DNA from: an uncultured Prevotellaceae bacterium
GTDB taxonomy: Bacteria > Bacteroidota > Bacteroidia > Bacteroidales > Bacteroidaceae
Direction of reading: 5' to 3'
Assembly: GCA_902782305.1 (NCBI GenBank)
Contig: CACZMV010000007.1
Span: 1 to 64,000, forward strand
DNA: 64,000 nt
A program made the position numbers and the translations under genes. Of the stretch, positions 33,027 to 41,683 are shown piece by piece (positions within the stretch are counted from its first letter, which is position 1; the number at the start of each line of letters is the position of its first letter). A model generated the notes under the pieces. That model worked only from the letters and a program-made list of their open reading frames with translations. It was not told the DNA's origin and ran no database searches.

Positions 33027-34868
33027 TTATTCTTTATCGCGATTCTCAGCATCGATAGCCTTAATCTTCTCGCGAACCAACTGCACCTCGTCCTTCAACT
33101 TCTGCACCTTGCGATTCATCTCGTCAATCAGGGAGTTGCCCTTCTTCGATGATGCATTGAGGAAGCCCAGATTGTTCTCGTAGGTCTGAACCTCAGCTTT
33201 CAGTTGCTCGTATTGACGCATCAAACGGGCGCGCTCGTTGTCAAGAGCATTCTCGCCTCGTCCAGCCACCTGCTTCAGGTTGTCCTTGAACTTAGAAAGA
33301 CGACGCTTAGCCACTGAGATGTTCAAATCCTTATAGAGCTTGTCGAGGATAGCATGGTATTCCTCATACAATTTGTCCTTCTCTTTGAAAGGTACGTGAC
33401 CAATGCTCTGATATTCCTCAACCAGCTTCTGTACACGCTCTTGCAAGTCATCGCCAGTCTCTTCGGCAATAGCTTTCAGACGTTCAATGACATCCAACTT
33501 CTTCTCTAGGTTCTGGTGCTCTTCGCCACGCTGTCCTGCACCAGCAGCATTGCGGGCTTCAAAGAACTTGTTGCAAGCGCCCAAGAACTCTTCCCAAAGC
33601 TGGTCACCCAACTTTTTAGGAACAGCACCAATGGTCTTCCATTCCTTCTGTAAGGCAATGAGCTTGTCGCTGGTTGATTTCCAGTCGGTAGAGTCTTGTA
33701 GGGCTTTCGCCTTTTCGATAAGTGCGCGCTTCTTGTCAGCATTCTCCTTAAAGGAATCTTTCAGTCCGCGGAAGAACTCTGCCTTGCGTGCAAAGAAGTC
33801 GTCGCAGGCAGCACGGAAGCGCTCAAATATCTTAACATTCATCTTTTGAGGTGCAAAACCGATGGTTTTCCATTCTGCTTGTACCTCAATAATCTGTTTG
33901 GTATGACGCTCCCAATCACCACTGCCTTTGTTTTCCTCAGCAACGATAGCTTCCACTTTCTCGCAGAGGGCTGTCTTCTTGGCCAGATTGTCTTCCTCCT
34001 TGGCACGAAGACCTTCAAAATGCTGCTGATGGCGCTTGTTGATAACGGTAGAGGCAGCCTTGAAACGAGTCCAAATCTCTTCGCGAAGCTCCTTGCTGAC
34101 GGGACCTGTCTCACGGTATTCCTGATGCAACTTCTGCAACTGATGGAAAGCACTGATTACATCGGGCTCTTCAGCCAGTTTCTCTGCAGCTTCACAGAGC
34201 TTTGTCTTTAACTCCAGGTTCTTCTTGAAGTCATATTCACGAGCCTCGCTGTTCAACTTCAGCAGGTCGTAGAACTGCTCTACGTATAACTGATAATTGC
34301 GCCACAATTCATTGGCACGCTCTGCAGGCACGTTCTTAATCTCTTTCCATTCGTCCTGAAGGGCCTTGAATTCCTTAAATGACTTGTTGGCTTCCTCTGG
34401 TGAGGTAACCATAGCCTTGATCTTTTCGATGATGTCGAGCTTCTTCTGCAGATTCTCCTGCTTCTCCTGCTCTTGCTCTCTGAACAGTTTCTGACGCTTC
34501 TCCTTGATAATGCCCATCTCAGCCTTGAAGGCTTCCTCTTCTGAATCGGGCTTTACCTGATACTGCTCTGGGTCGCCGCCATTCTCGGTGTATTCCTTGA
34601 ATTCAGCTTCACGCTCAGCAAGGTGTATCTTATAGAATATCGTTTTCAGGTATTCTATTTCCTCTTTCTGGGGTACTTCGTCGCTGTGAGCAATCTCACG
34701 TACACGTTCTAATACCTCTTTCTTGGTTTGATACTGCTTGCGCTCAGGAACTGTTTCTTCTGAGATTTCAGGAGCTGCGTTTTCTGAGATTTCAGCTGCG
34801 GTTTCCACTACGTTCTGTTCTACGTTCTGCTCCTCAATGGGGGCTTTTTCTTGAGAGTCCATCATCAT
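33027..34868 (-). CDS. DUF349 repeat protein
   Basis: A 613-residue acidic, helical cytoplasmic protein. Five DUF349 repeats are recognisable by W/Y-K-x-I-G-x-(V/A)-P followed by a LW.RF/ACN.FF-type helix: WKEIKNVPAERANELW, YRETGPVSKELREEIW, WKTIGFAPQKMNVKIF, WKTIGAVPKKLGDQLW and YQSIGHVPFKEKDKLY. A Glu-rich N-terminus (about 1-45) precedes them. The C-terminus is a coiled coil with QLKAEVQTYENN and VREKIKAIDAENRD. Function unknown. Three consecutive ATGs (34868, 34865, 34862) are possible starts; a TAATTTTG -7-like box is at 34954-34947 on the minus strand. Confidence 0.88.
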   Translation of the reverse strand: MMMDSQEKAPIEEQNVEQNVVETAAEISENAAPEISEETVPERKQYQTKKEVLERVREIAHSDEVPQKEEIEYLKTIFYKIHLAEREAEFKEYTENGGDPEQYQVKPDSEEEAFKAEMGIIKEKRQKLFREQEQEKQENLQKKLDIIEKIKAMVTSPEEANKSFKEFKALQDEWKEIKNVPAERANELWRNYQLYVEQFYDLLKLNSEAREYDFKKNLELKTKLCEAAEKLAEEPDVISAFHQLQKLHQEYRETGPVSKELREEIWTRFKAASTVINKRHQQHFEGLRAKEEDNLAKKTALCEKVEAIVAEENKGSGDWERHTKQIIEVQAEWKTIGFAPQKMNVKIFERFRAACDDFFARKAEFFRGLKDSFKENADKKRALIEKAKALQDSTDWKSTSDKLIALQKEWKTIGAVPKKLGDQLWEEFLGACNKFFEARNAAGAGQRGEEHQNLEKKLDVIERLKAIAEETGDDLQERVQKLVEEYQSIGHVPFKEKDKLYEEYHAILDKLYKDLNISVAKRRLSKFKDNLKQVAGRGENALDNERARLMRQYEQLKAEVQTYENNLGFLNASSKKGNSLIDEMNRKVQKLKDEVQLVREKIKAIDAENRDKE

Positions 34869-34997
34869 AAAATTTTAGTGAATGACACGATTAGTTCTAA
34901 CTTATTGGCATGTGACATGTAGAGACGTACACACACAATCAGGGTTCAAAATTATAAAAAAATATTTGAACGACCTAATTTTTTTTAAGAAAAGTGA

Positions 34998-35924
34998 CTA
35001 AATCAGTCGTTTGTGACGGAAAACAACCAGTGAAATGACTGAAATGAGCACTGAAATGATGATGGCAACGATAAATCCGACAGGACTGTTCTCCATACCA
35101 TTGATCAGGTTCATTCCAAAAAATGAAGCGACTAGCGTGGGCAACATCAGGATGATAGTCACTGAAGTCAGCGTACGCATGATGGTGTTCATATTGTTGT
35201 TGATAATCGACTGGTAAGTGTCCATCGTCGACTCCAGAATGTTCGAGTAGATGCTTGTTGTCTCACGAGCCTGTGTCATCTCAATGTTCACATCCTCAAT
35301 GAGGTCGGCATCCAATTCGTCAATCTGCAGTTTGAACTTCAGTTTCGACAACAATACTTCATTGCCACGAATGGACGTGTTGAAGTAAGTCAGCGAGTCT
35401 TGCAGACGTGACAGACCTATCAGCGATTCGTTGTTCACCTCACGATCCAGATTGCGCTTGGCCTTCTCAATGAGCATCGAAATCTGCTTCAGGCGCTTCA
35501 GATACCAGACGGCACTCGACAGGAACAAGCGGAAAATCATGTCCACGTAGTCCGTAAAGCCTTCGCCACGCTTCTGCTGATAGCTTACAAAGTCAATCAT
35601 CATGTTTGTTTCATAGTAACAAACCGTAATGGTGACGTCGCGTTTGTGGATGATACCCAAAGGCACAGTAGTATAAGGAGTACGCGAGCGCACCTCTTTT
35701 ACATAGGGAATACGTAAGATGATGAGCATCCATCCGTCATCATATTCATAACGGGCACGCTCATCAGTATCGCTGATGTCAGAGAGGAAGTAGTCAGGAA
35801 TCTGAAACTTTTCTTCCAGATACTGCTGATCTTCTTCTGTAGGACACGTCAATTGTATCCAGCAATTGGGCTGCCACTCGTTGAGCTGGCTCAAGCCCCC
35901 TTGGGTGTTCCAGAAAGTCTTCAT
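34998..35924 (-). CDS. corA: CorA-family Mg2+/divalent cation channel
   Basis: A 308-residue protein starting at MKTFWNTQGG (ATG 35924); an in-frame GTG at 35987 lies inside the leader hairpin region. A cytoplasmic alpha/beta domain and long helix precede two C-terminal membrane helices (TLTSVTIILMLPTLVASFFG and GFIVAIIISVLISVISLVVF). The pore motif GMN is intact in SFFGMNLING, and the basic tail RHKRLI is typical. It lets Mg2+ (or Co2+/Ni2+) into the cytoplasm. The 5' leader is unusually long and structured. Confidence 0.92.
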   Translation of the reverse strand: MKTFWNTQGGLSQLNEWQPNCWIQLTCPTEEDQQYLEEKFQIPDYFLSDISDTDERARYEYDDGWMLIILRIPYVKEVRSRTPYTTVPLGIIHKRDVTITVCYYETNMMIDFVSYQQKRGEGFTDYVDMIFRLFLSSAVWYLKRLKQISMLIEKAKRNLDREVNNESLIGLSRLQDSLTYFNTSIRGNEVLLSKLKFKLQIDELDADLIEDVNIEMTQARETTSIYSNILESTMDTYQSIINNNMNTIMRTLTSVTIILMLPTLVASFFGMNLINGMENSPVGFIVAIIISVLISVISLVVFRHKRLI

Positions 35925-35926
35925 TG

Positions 35927-35977
35927 TGCTAATCCTTTTTGAGGTACAACAATAGTTTTTTGGCAAAGGGATTAGCA
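35927..35977 (-). promoter_or_regulatory. Hairpin in the corA leader ending 2 nt before the start codon
   Basis: A perfect 9-bp inverted repeat: GGATTAGCA at 35969-35977 and TGCTAATCC at 35927-35935 on the plus strand. In the corA mRNA the 3' arm contains the only SD-like GGA and ends 2 nt before AUG, so the closed hairpin would block ribosome access. The leader from the predicted start is about 138 nt. Confidence 0.55.
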
Positions 35978-36067
35978 GCCTTGCCACCTTGATCCCCTGC
36001 CTTACGAATTGTAATTATCCGCCGGGTAGTCGTCCATTTTCTTGTTACTATTTTGGTTATTCGCCTG

Positions 36068-36099
36068 CAAAGGTACGAATAAGTGAGCAAAATACCAAA
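36068..36099 (-). promoter_or_regulatory. corA promoter
   Basis: Minus strand TTTG (36099-36096), 20 nt, TACCTTTG (36075-36068). Expected start near 36062. Confidence 0.75.
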
Positions 36100-36161
36100 T
36101 TTATTTGAGTATTTTCGAGCGAAAGTTCCTTCGACGAAGTCAAAGGTACAAATAAAAATAA

Positions 36162-36188
36162 TAAATGAGAAATGATTAATGAGAAATT
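36162..36188. repeat. AATGAGAAATGATTAATGAG repeat upstream of rmuC
   Basis: Three degenerate AATGAGAAAT-type copies lie just before the rmuC -7 box. Same family as 6004-6058 and 40239-40270. Confidence 0.6.
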
Positions 36189-36193
36189 TTTAG

Positions 36194-36201
36194 TAAATTT
36201 G
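36194..36201 (+). promoter_or_regulatory. -7 box of rmuC, 5 nt before the ATG
   Basis: TAAATTTG ends at 36201 and the ATG is at 36207. A start site 5-7 nt downstream of the box would coincide with the start codon, implying a leaderless mRNA. Confidence 0.55.
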
Positions 36202-36206
36202 CACCC

Positions 36207-37508
36207 ATGATGACAGTATTATATATAATAATAGGTGTAATTGTGGGTGCAGTGGTCATCTTTCTGCTGATGAATCGGAAGGTGACGGCACTAAATATGG
36301 AGTTGGTTCGCAAGGATACAGAGATGAACATGCTGGCCCAACAGCATAACGAAGAAGCCAAGCAGCGTGAACAACAGCGTAATGATGAACTGAAGCAGAG
36401 AGAACGTCAGTTTGATGAACAAACCAAATTGCGTGAGCAACAATTCAATGAGCAGTTGAAGACTACCAAGGAACAATTGCACGTGATGGCTCAGCAGTTG
36501 ATGGACGCTCAGGCCAAACGCTTGAAAGAGGAGAACACAGAGAGTATGGGACACATTACCCAGCCTTTGAAGGATGCTATCAGTGAGATGCGCAAGGCTA
36601 TCAGCGAAAATACGAAGGATCATACAGCACAATCGGCTTCGCTTCGTGAACAATTACGCATGATGATGGAGTCGAATCGCGAGATTGGCGAGAAGGCAGA
36701 GTCGTTGGCTAATGTATTGCGTCGCGACAATAAGGTAAGTGGTAATATGGGCGAAATAATTCTGGGCGACCTGCTAACTTCGCAAGGCTTGACGGAAGGC
36801 ATCCATTATGAAGTACAGGCTCGTTTGCGCGATGAACAAGGTCGTCCGTTGAAGAACGATGATACAGGTCGTGAGATGCAGCCTGATGTCATTCTGCACT
36901 ATCCTCAGGGTCAGGATGTCATCATCGATTCAAAGGTTTCGCTCGTGGCCTATCAGCGTTATGTCAATGCAGAGCAACCTGAGGAGAAAGAACGGGCCTT
37001 GCAGGAACATATCAAGTCTGTTCGTCAACATGTCACTGAACTATCGCGTAAGGACTATTCCAAATACATCAAGGCACCTCGCGAGAGTGTCGATTTCGTC
37101 ATCATGTTCGTGCCTTTTGAGTCGTCGTTGCAACTTGCTTTGGTCAACGATCCGACCTTATGGCGCGATGCTTTCGAGCGTAAGGTGTTCATTACAGGCG
37201 AGCAGAACCTCTTAGGCATTCTTCACATGATACACATTGCCTGGGTGCAGAACCAGCAGGCTGAGAATCAAGAGAAGGTGTTTGGCATTGCTGAACAGTT
37301 ATTGGACCGTTTGGGCGATTTCGTTCAGCGATATAATAAGGTGGGAGAACAGATTGAGCAGGCTCGCAAGGCTTTCGAGTTCTCGACAAACAAGCTCAGC
37401 GAGGGGCGCCAGAGTGTTGCCCAAAAGGCCAACGAACTGATTTCGTTGGGTGCTAAGGAGAATCCTAATCGTAGAATCCCTAAGGCAGAGAATGGTTTAC
37501 TTGAATGA
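36207..37508 (+). CDS. rmuC: DNA recombination protein RmuC
   Basis: A 433-residue protein with an N-terminal membrane anchor (VLYIIIGVIVGAVVIFLLMN) and a Gln/Glu/Arg-rich coiled coil (about 35-150). The RmuC nuclease-like domain includes GNMGEIILGDLL, MQPDVILHYPQGQDVIIDSK, DFVIMFVPFESSLQLAL and GIAEQLLDRLGDFVQRY. RmuC limits recombination at inverted repeats, a suggestive role in a genome so rich in them. It overlaps the next gene by 17 bp. ATG at 36210 is an alternative start. Confidence 0.9.
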   Translation: MMTVLYIIIGVIVGAVVIFLLMNRKVTALNMELVRKDTEMNMLAQQHNEEAKQREQQRNDELKQRERQFDEQTKLREQQFNEQLKTTKEQLHVMAQQLMDAQAKRLKEENTESMGHITQPLKDAISEMRKAISENTKDHTAQSASLREQLRMMMESNREIGEKAESLANVLRRDNKVSGNMGEIILGDLLTSQGLTEGIHYEVQARLRDEQGRPLKNDDTGREMQPDVILHYPQGQDVIIDSKVSLVAYQRYVNAEQPEEKERALQEHIKSVRQHVTELSRKDYSKYIKAPRESVDFVIMFVPFESSLQLALVNDPTLWRDAFERKVFITGEQNLLGILHMIHIAWVQNQQAENQEKVFGIAEQLLDRLGDFVQRYNKVGEQIEQARKAFEFSTNKLSEGRQSVAQKANELISLGAKENPNRRIPKAENGLLE

Positions 37509-38049
37509 TGATATTGCCCACTTCGATTGGGAAGCAGCATTGCCTTTGCTCTCAGAACAGCGTCGCGAACAAACGTTGAAGTTTAAACATTTGTTGGGGC
37601 GCAAGACGTGTGCTGCTGCCTATCTCTTGTTGTGCGAAGCCTTGCGCAAGGAATATGGTATTACAGAGAAGCCTATTTTTGAATATGGCATACATGGCAA
37701 GCCGTTTATCATAGGCTATCCTGACATCCACTTTAACATCAGCCATTGCAGGGAAGCAGTCTTGTGTGTGGTATCTTCCAGACCAGTGGGCGTGGATGTG
37801 GAATCCATCCGTTCCTATAAGGATAGCTTGGTGGAATACACTATGAATCCTCAAGAGATAGCCAAGATTAATCAGGCTCCACGTCCTGAGGTGGAGTTCG
37901 TCCGTTTTTGGACGATGAAGGAGGCGGTGTTGAAATTGTCTGGCGAAGGCATCAGCAAAGACCTGAAAACGGTGTTGACAGGTCAGGAACAGATAGAAAC
38001 CCAGGTGAATATGGAGAAAAACTACATATATTCTATCATATATGGATAA
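37492..38049 (+). CDS. 4'-phosphopantetheinyl transferase superfamily protein
   Basis: A 185-residue Sfp-type enzyme that attaches phosphopantetheine to carrier proteins. The start MVYLNDDIAHFDW at 37492 lies inside rmuC's end. Key motifs: FNISHCREAVLCVVSS, VGVDVESIRSY (Mg-binding Asp-x-Glu) and FWTMKEAVLKLSGEGIS (WxxKEAxxK). It is the longer Sfp group rather than AcpS, but monomeric length is short. Carrier target not evident from neighbours. Confidence 0.87.
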   Translation: MVYLNDDIAHFDWEAALPLLSEQRREQTLKFKHLLGRKTCAAAYLLLCEALRKEYGITEKPIFEYGIHGKPFIIGYPDIHFNISHCREAVLCVVSSRPVGVDVESIRSYKDSLVEYTMNPQEIAKINQAPRPEVEFVRFWTMKEAVLKLSGEGISKDLKTVLTGQEQIETQVNMEKNYIYSIIYG

Positions 38050-38056
38050 TTTTTTG

Positions 38057-38064
38057 TACCTTTG
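38057..38064 (+). promoter_or_regulatory. -7 box of the YpfJ-like gene
   Basis: TACCTTTG immediately after the transferase stop, 31 nt before the ATG at 38096. No clear -33 box. Confidence 0.55.
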
Positions 38065-38095
38065 AACGCAAAATGAACCCCTAAATATTAAGACT

Positions 38096-38968
38096 ATGAA
38101 TCTAGAAGGAAGACGCGAAAGCTCAAATGTAGAAGACCGTCGTGGTATGGGCGGTGGCAAAAAAGCTGGTTTGGCTGGTATTGGTGGTGTGATTATTGCA
38201 ATGGCAATAGCCTACTTTACTGGTGGCAATCCGTTGGAGGCTGGCATTCAAGCAGCCCAGCAGAATTTTGGTCCCAATACAGAAGTTAGCGAAGAACAGC
38301 GTGAGTTTACTGATGAGGAACAGGAACTGGCTACTTTCTCGACTCAGATTCTTGCTGGTACAGAAGATGTGTGGGAAGAAATCTTCAAGGAGAACGAGAT
38401 GCAGTATGAGCCTCCCACGATGGTGCTCTATACCGATGGCACACAGACAGCCTGTGGACAGGGTTCTGCAGCTATGGGACCGTTCTATTGTTCTGGCGAC
38501 CAGAAGCTGTACATCGACCTCTCGTTCTTTACCACGATGAAACAACACTTAGGTGCTGATGGCGACTTTGCCTATGCTTATGTCATTGCCCATGAGGTAG
38601 GTCATCATGTGGAATATCAGACAGGTATTCTTCAGGATGTTCACGAGAAAATGGCCCGACTCAGTCAGGCTGAGGCCAACAAGTTGAGTGTTCGTCTGGA
38701 ATTGCTGGCCGATTTCTATGCAGGTGTTTGGGCTCATCATGACAACGAACGCTTTGGCTCACTGGAAGATGGCGACATAGAGGAGGCTATTTATTGTGCT
38801 CAAGTTATTGGCGACGACTATCTGCAGAAGAAGGCTCGTGGCTATGCGGTGCCAGAGTCGTTCAATCATGGCACCTCAAAACAGCGCATGAAGTGGTTCA
38901 AGCGTGGCTTGGAAACGGGCGATGTGTCACAGGGTAATACCTTCGAATGTTCTGACGATGAGCTCTAG
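38096..38968 (+). CDS. YpfJ-family neutral zinc metallopeptidase
   Basis: A 290-residue protein. The glycine-rich N-terminus (RRGMGGGKKAG) precedes one membrane helix (LAGIGGVIIAMAIAYFTGG). The peptidase domain carries YVIAHEVGHHVEYQTG (HExxH) and RLELLADFYAGVWAHH (third ligand region), with FYCSGDQKLYIDLSFF before it, as in the putative neutral zinc metallopeptidase family. Substrate unknown. The last 11 bp overlap surE. Confidence 0.88.
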   Translation: MNLEGRRESSNVEDRRGMGGGKKAGLAGIGGVIIAMAIAYFTGGNPLEAGIQAAQQNFGPNTEVSEEQREFTDEEQELATFSTQILAGTEDVWEEIFKENEMQYEPPTMVLYTDGTQTACGQGSAAMGPFYCSGDQKLYIDLSFFTTMKQHLGADGDFAYAYVIAHEVGHHVEYQTGILQDVHEKMARLSQAEANKLSVRLELLADFYAGVWAHHDNERFGSLEDGDIEEAIYCAQVIGDDYLQKKARGYAVPESFNHGTSKQRMKWFKRGLETGDVSQGNTFECSDDEL

Positions 38969-39722
38969 ACCTCTGATATTGATTTCAAATGATGATGGTT
39001 ATCATGCCAAGGGCATTAACTGTCTGATAGAGTGGGTGCGCAACTTTGGCGATGTCATTGTGTGTGCTCCAGAACGGGCACGCAGTGGTTTTGCTTGTGC
39101 CTTCTCTGCCACCACTCCGTTGACGCTGAAACTGCGTCGCAAGCAGGATGGGGTAGAAGTGTGGTCGTGCAATGGTACCCCTGTGGATTGTGTGAAGATG
39201 GCGTTGGCTGAACTATGCCCACGCAAGCCCGACCTTGTGATTGGTGGCATCAATCATGGCGACAATGCCTCTGTCAATATCCATTATAGTGGTACGATGG
39301 GCATCACGATGGAGGGTTGCATGAAGTATATTCCCTCTGTGGCCTTCTCGCTTTGTGACTATCGCGACGATGCCGACTTCGAACCCATGCGCCCGTATGT
39401 CTGTCAGATGGTGCAGCGTGTGTTGAAAGAAGGTTTGCCCTTGGGCGTTTGCCTGAACATCAACTTCCCCTTGCGTGCTCAGTTCAAGGGCATCAAGGTT
39501 TGTCGTATGGCTAAGGGCACATGGAGCAACGAGGTGACTCGCTGCCACCATCCGCGAGGCTACGACTATTGGTGGATGGTGGGCACCTATACGAATGATG
39601 AGCCTGACGCAGAAGATACAGACAACTGGGCCTTGAATCATGGATATATAGCCATCACTCCTACGCAGATCGATGTGACTGCCTATGAGATGTTGGCTAA
39701 GATGAAAGATTGGGAGCAATGA
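38958..39722 (+). CDS. surE: 5'/3'-nucleotidase SurE
   Basis: A 254-residue metal-dependent phosphatase. Start MSSRPLILISNDDGYHAKGI (38958). SNDDG binds the metal, APERARSGFACAFS supplies the Ser/Asn network, and GGINHGDNASVNIHYSGTMG is the second conserved block. It dephosphorylates nucleoside monophosphates and related phosphates. It overlaps lpxB by 4 bp (ATGA), so the two are translationally coupled. Confidence 0.93.
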   Translation: MSSRPLILISNDDGYHAKGINCLIEWVRNFGDVIVCAPERARSGFACAFSATTPLTLKLRRKQDGVEVWSCNGTPVDCVKMALAELCPRKPDLVIGGINHGDNASVNIHYSGTMGITMEGCMKYIPSVAFSLCDYRDDADFEPMRPYVCQMVQRVLKEGLPLGVCLNINFPLRAQFKGIKVCRMAKGTWSNEVTRCHHPRGYDYWWMVGTYTNDEPDAEDTDNWALNHGYIAITPTQIDVTAYEMLAKMKDWEQ

Positions 39723-40843
39723 AGTATTATCTGATAGCAGGCGAGGCGAGTGGCGATCTGCATGCCTCACACTTGATGCAGGCTCTAAAGCAGCAAGACC
39801 CTCAGGCTGAGTTCCGCTTCTTTGGGGGCGACTTGATGACTGCTGTTGGGGGCACTCGTGTGAAGCATTATCGCGAATTGGCTTATATGGGTTTCATTCC
39901 TGTGCTGTTGCACTTGCGCACCATTCTTCGTAATATGAAGATGTGTAAGCAGGACATCAGCCAGTGGAAGCCTGATGTGGTTATCCTCGTCGACTATCCA
40001 GGTTTTAACCTGAAGATAGCCCAGTATGTAAAGGCCAATCGTATCTGTCCTGTCTATTATTACATCTCGCCCAAGATATGGGCTTGGAAGGAGTATCGCA
40101 TCAAGAATATCAAGCGCGATGTGGATGAGCTTTTCTCCATCCTGCCTTTCGAGATTGAGTTCTTTGAACAGAAGCATCACTATCCCATCCACTATGTGGG
40201 CAATCCTACAGCACAGGAGGTTATTGCGTTTCTCGCCAATGAGAAATTAGAAATGAGAAATGAGAAATGGGATAAGCCCGTGATTGCCCTTTTGGCTGGT
40301 TCACGCAAACAGGAAATCAAGGACAATCTGCCTGCTATGATTCAGGCTACTGCCCACTTGGCTGATCGTTACGACTTGGTGTTGGCAGGTGCGCCTTCTA
40401 TCGAGCCTGACTATTATGCCCAGTTCCTTGAAGGCAGTGCTGTCCGCTTGGTAATGAACGAGACGTATTCGTTATTGGCTCATGCTACTGCAGCCCTTGT
40501 AACCAGTGGTACTGCCACGCTGGAAACCTGCATGTTCCGTGTGCCTCAGGTAGTATGTTATGAAACGCCATTGCCCCAGCTGATAGGTTTCCTGAAGCGC
40601 CATATCCTGAAGGTGAAATATGTGTCGCTGGTTAACCTGATTGCCAATCGTGAGGTGGTTCGCGAATTGGTGGCTGAAACGTTCAGCGTCGATAATATCC
40701 GTCGCGAGTTAGAGGCTATTCTTCCCAATGGTGCGAAGCGCCAGCAGATGCTCAGCGACTATGAGGAAGTACATCGCCTTTTGGGTGATAGCAAGGCTGC
40801 AGATGAGGCTGCACGACAAATGATAAACCTTTTAAAACATTAA
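39719..40843 (+). CDS. lpxB: Lipid-A-disaccharide synthase
   Basis: A 374-residue glycosyltransferase (GT19) joining UDP-diacylglucosamine and lipid X. Start MKYYLIAGEASGDLHASHLM (39719). Other motifs: FFGGDLM, ELAYMGFIPVL, DYPGFNLKIAQYV, YYISPKIWAWKEYRIK, GNPTAQEV, LLAGSRKQEIKDNLP and TSGTATLETCMFRVPQVVCY. Residues about 173-184 (ANEKLEMRNEKW) are encoded by an AATGAGAAAT-type repeat and are not part of the usual family core. Confidence 0.95.
   Translation: MKYYLIAGEASGDLHASHLMQALKQQDPQAEFRFFGGDLMTAVGGTRVKHYRELAYMGFIPVLLHLRTILRNMKMCKQDISQWKPDVVILVDYPGFNLKIAQYVKANRICPVYYYISPKIWAWKEYRIKNIKRDVDELFSILPFEIEFFEQKHHYPIHYVGNPTAQEVIAFLANEKLEMRNEKWDKPVIALLAGSRKQEIKDNLPAMIQATAHLADRYDLVLAGAPSIEPDYYAQFLEGSAVRLVMNETYSLLAHATAALVTSGTATLETCMFRVPQVVCYETPLPQLIGFLKRHILKVKYVSLVNLIANREVVRELVAETFSVDNIRRELEAILPNGAKRQQMLSDYEEVHRLLGDSKAADEAARQMINLLKH
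40239..40270. repeat. AATGAGAAAT-type repeat inserted in-frame in lpxB
   Basis: Units GAGAAATTAGAAAT, GAGAAAT and GAGAAATGG follow each other in the coding strand between GNPTAQEVIAFLAN and KPVIALLAGS. It adds about 11 charged residues in the linker between the two Rossmann halves without breaking the frame. Confidence 0.75.
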
Positions 40844-40849
40844 TAAACA

Positions 40850-41560
40850 ATGAGAAAATTTATTCTTTCAATCCTGGGCCTGACTTTCGTAACGATGGTC
40901 AGTGCACAGAACATTCAGTTGCACTACGACTTTGGTCGTAACATTTACACGGGTGAAGAGGCTGGTCGCGCAAAGGTGACTGTAACCCTCGAGCAGTTTA
41001 AGGCTGACAAGTGGGGTTCGTGGTACTATTTCGTGGATGTCGATATGAGTAGTCATTTCGTTGAGAGTGCCTATACGGAGATTTCGCGTGAGTTCAATCT
41101 GGGCAAGCAGTCGCCCTTTGCTGCTCATGTTGAGTACGATGGCGGCTTGAGTCGTACGGGTAGTTTCCAGCAGGCTGGACTTATTGGTGCTGCCTACAAT
41201 GGACACACTGCCGATTTCTCCAAGACATGGTCTGTGCAGGCGCTCTACAAGCAGTTCTTCAAGAGTTACGATAACACCCACTCTTATGCCAGCGTCCAGT
41301 TGACGGGTGTGTGGGGCTTGAACTTCTTCAATAACAAGTTGCGCTTTGCTGGCTTCATCGATTTCTGGCGTGGTGAGAAAGCCAATGGTCATGGATGTCT
41401 GGTCATCCTCTCTGAGCCTCAGTTGTGGTATAACTTCACTGAGCACTTCAGCGTAGGTACTGAATGGGAGTTCAGCAACAACTTCGTCTATAATGCAGAC
41501 CCCACCAGCGACAAGACCTTCTTCTGGAATCCCACGCTGGCTGTTAAGTGGAATTTCTAA
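40850..41560 (+). CDS. DUF5020 outer-membrane protein (Tsx-like barrel)
   Basis: A 236-residue protein with a signal peptide (FILSILGLTFVTMVSAQ) followed by NIQLHYDFGRNIYTGEEAGR, KWGSWYYFVDVDMSS, YTEISREFNL and a terminal FFWNPTLAVKWNF strand. The pattern fits DUF5020, Bacteroidetes relatives of nucleoside channel Tsx. It probably forms a small barrel in the outer membrane. It follows lpxB by 6 bp, likely in one transcript. Substrate unknown. Confidence 0.82.
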   Translation: MRKFILSILGLTFVTMVSAQNIQLHYDFGRNIYTGEEAGRAKVTVTLEQFKADKWGSWYYFVDVDMSSHFVESAYTEISREFNLGKQSPFAAHVEYDGGLSRTGSFQQAGLIGAAYNGHTADFSKTWSVQALYKQFFKSYDNTHSYASVQLTGVWGLNFFNNKLRFAGFIDFWRGEKANGHGCLVILSEPQLWYNFTEHFSVGTEWEFSNNFVYNADPTSDKTFFWNPTLAVKWNF

Positions 41561-41585
41561 ATCATCTTTAGAAATTTTATTTTTT

Positions 41586-41671
41586 AAATTTTGCTGCCAC
41601 CCTGCCATCAAATGGCGTTAAACGCCCTGTTTAAAGGAAAAATTGGTGGTAGCAGGGTGGCGGTAAAATTT
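41586..41671. repeat. 86-bp imperfect palindrome between convergent genes
   Basis: 20-bp arms, 18 of 20 matching (41586-41605 and 41652-41671, core GCCACCCTGC/GCAGGGTGGC), around a 46-bp centre containing GGCGTTAAACGCC. The right arm is followed by TCTTTTTGG. It may terminate transcription in both directions or be a small REP/MITE-like element. Confidence 0.65.
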
Positions 41672-41683
41672 CTTTTTGGACTT

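Noticed and set aside
36143..36150. Second TACCTTTG on the minus strand upstream of corA
   Set aside because: It matches a -7 box but has no TTTG 19-21 nt upstream and would create a leader over 200 nt; the box at 36068-36075 is better.
26749..41560. parS sites for ParB
   Set aside because: I looked for the TGTTTCACGTGAAACA-type palindrome by eye around the par operon and elsewhere and found none. A computed scan would be decisive.
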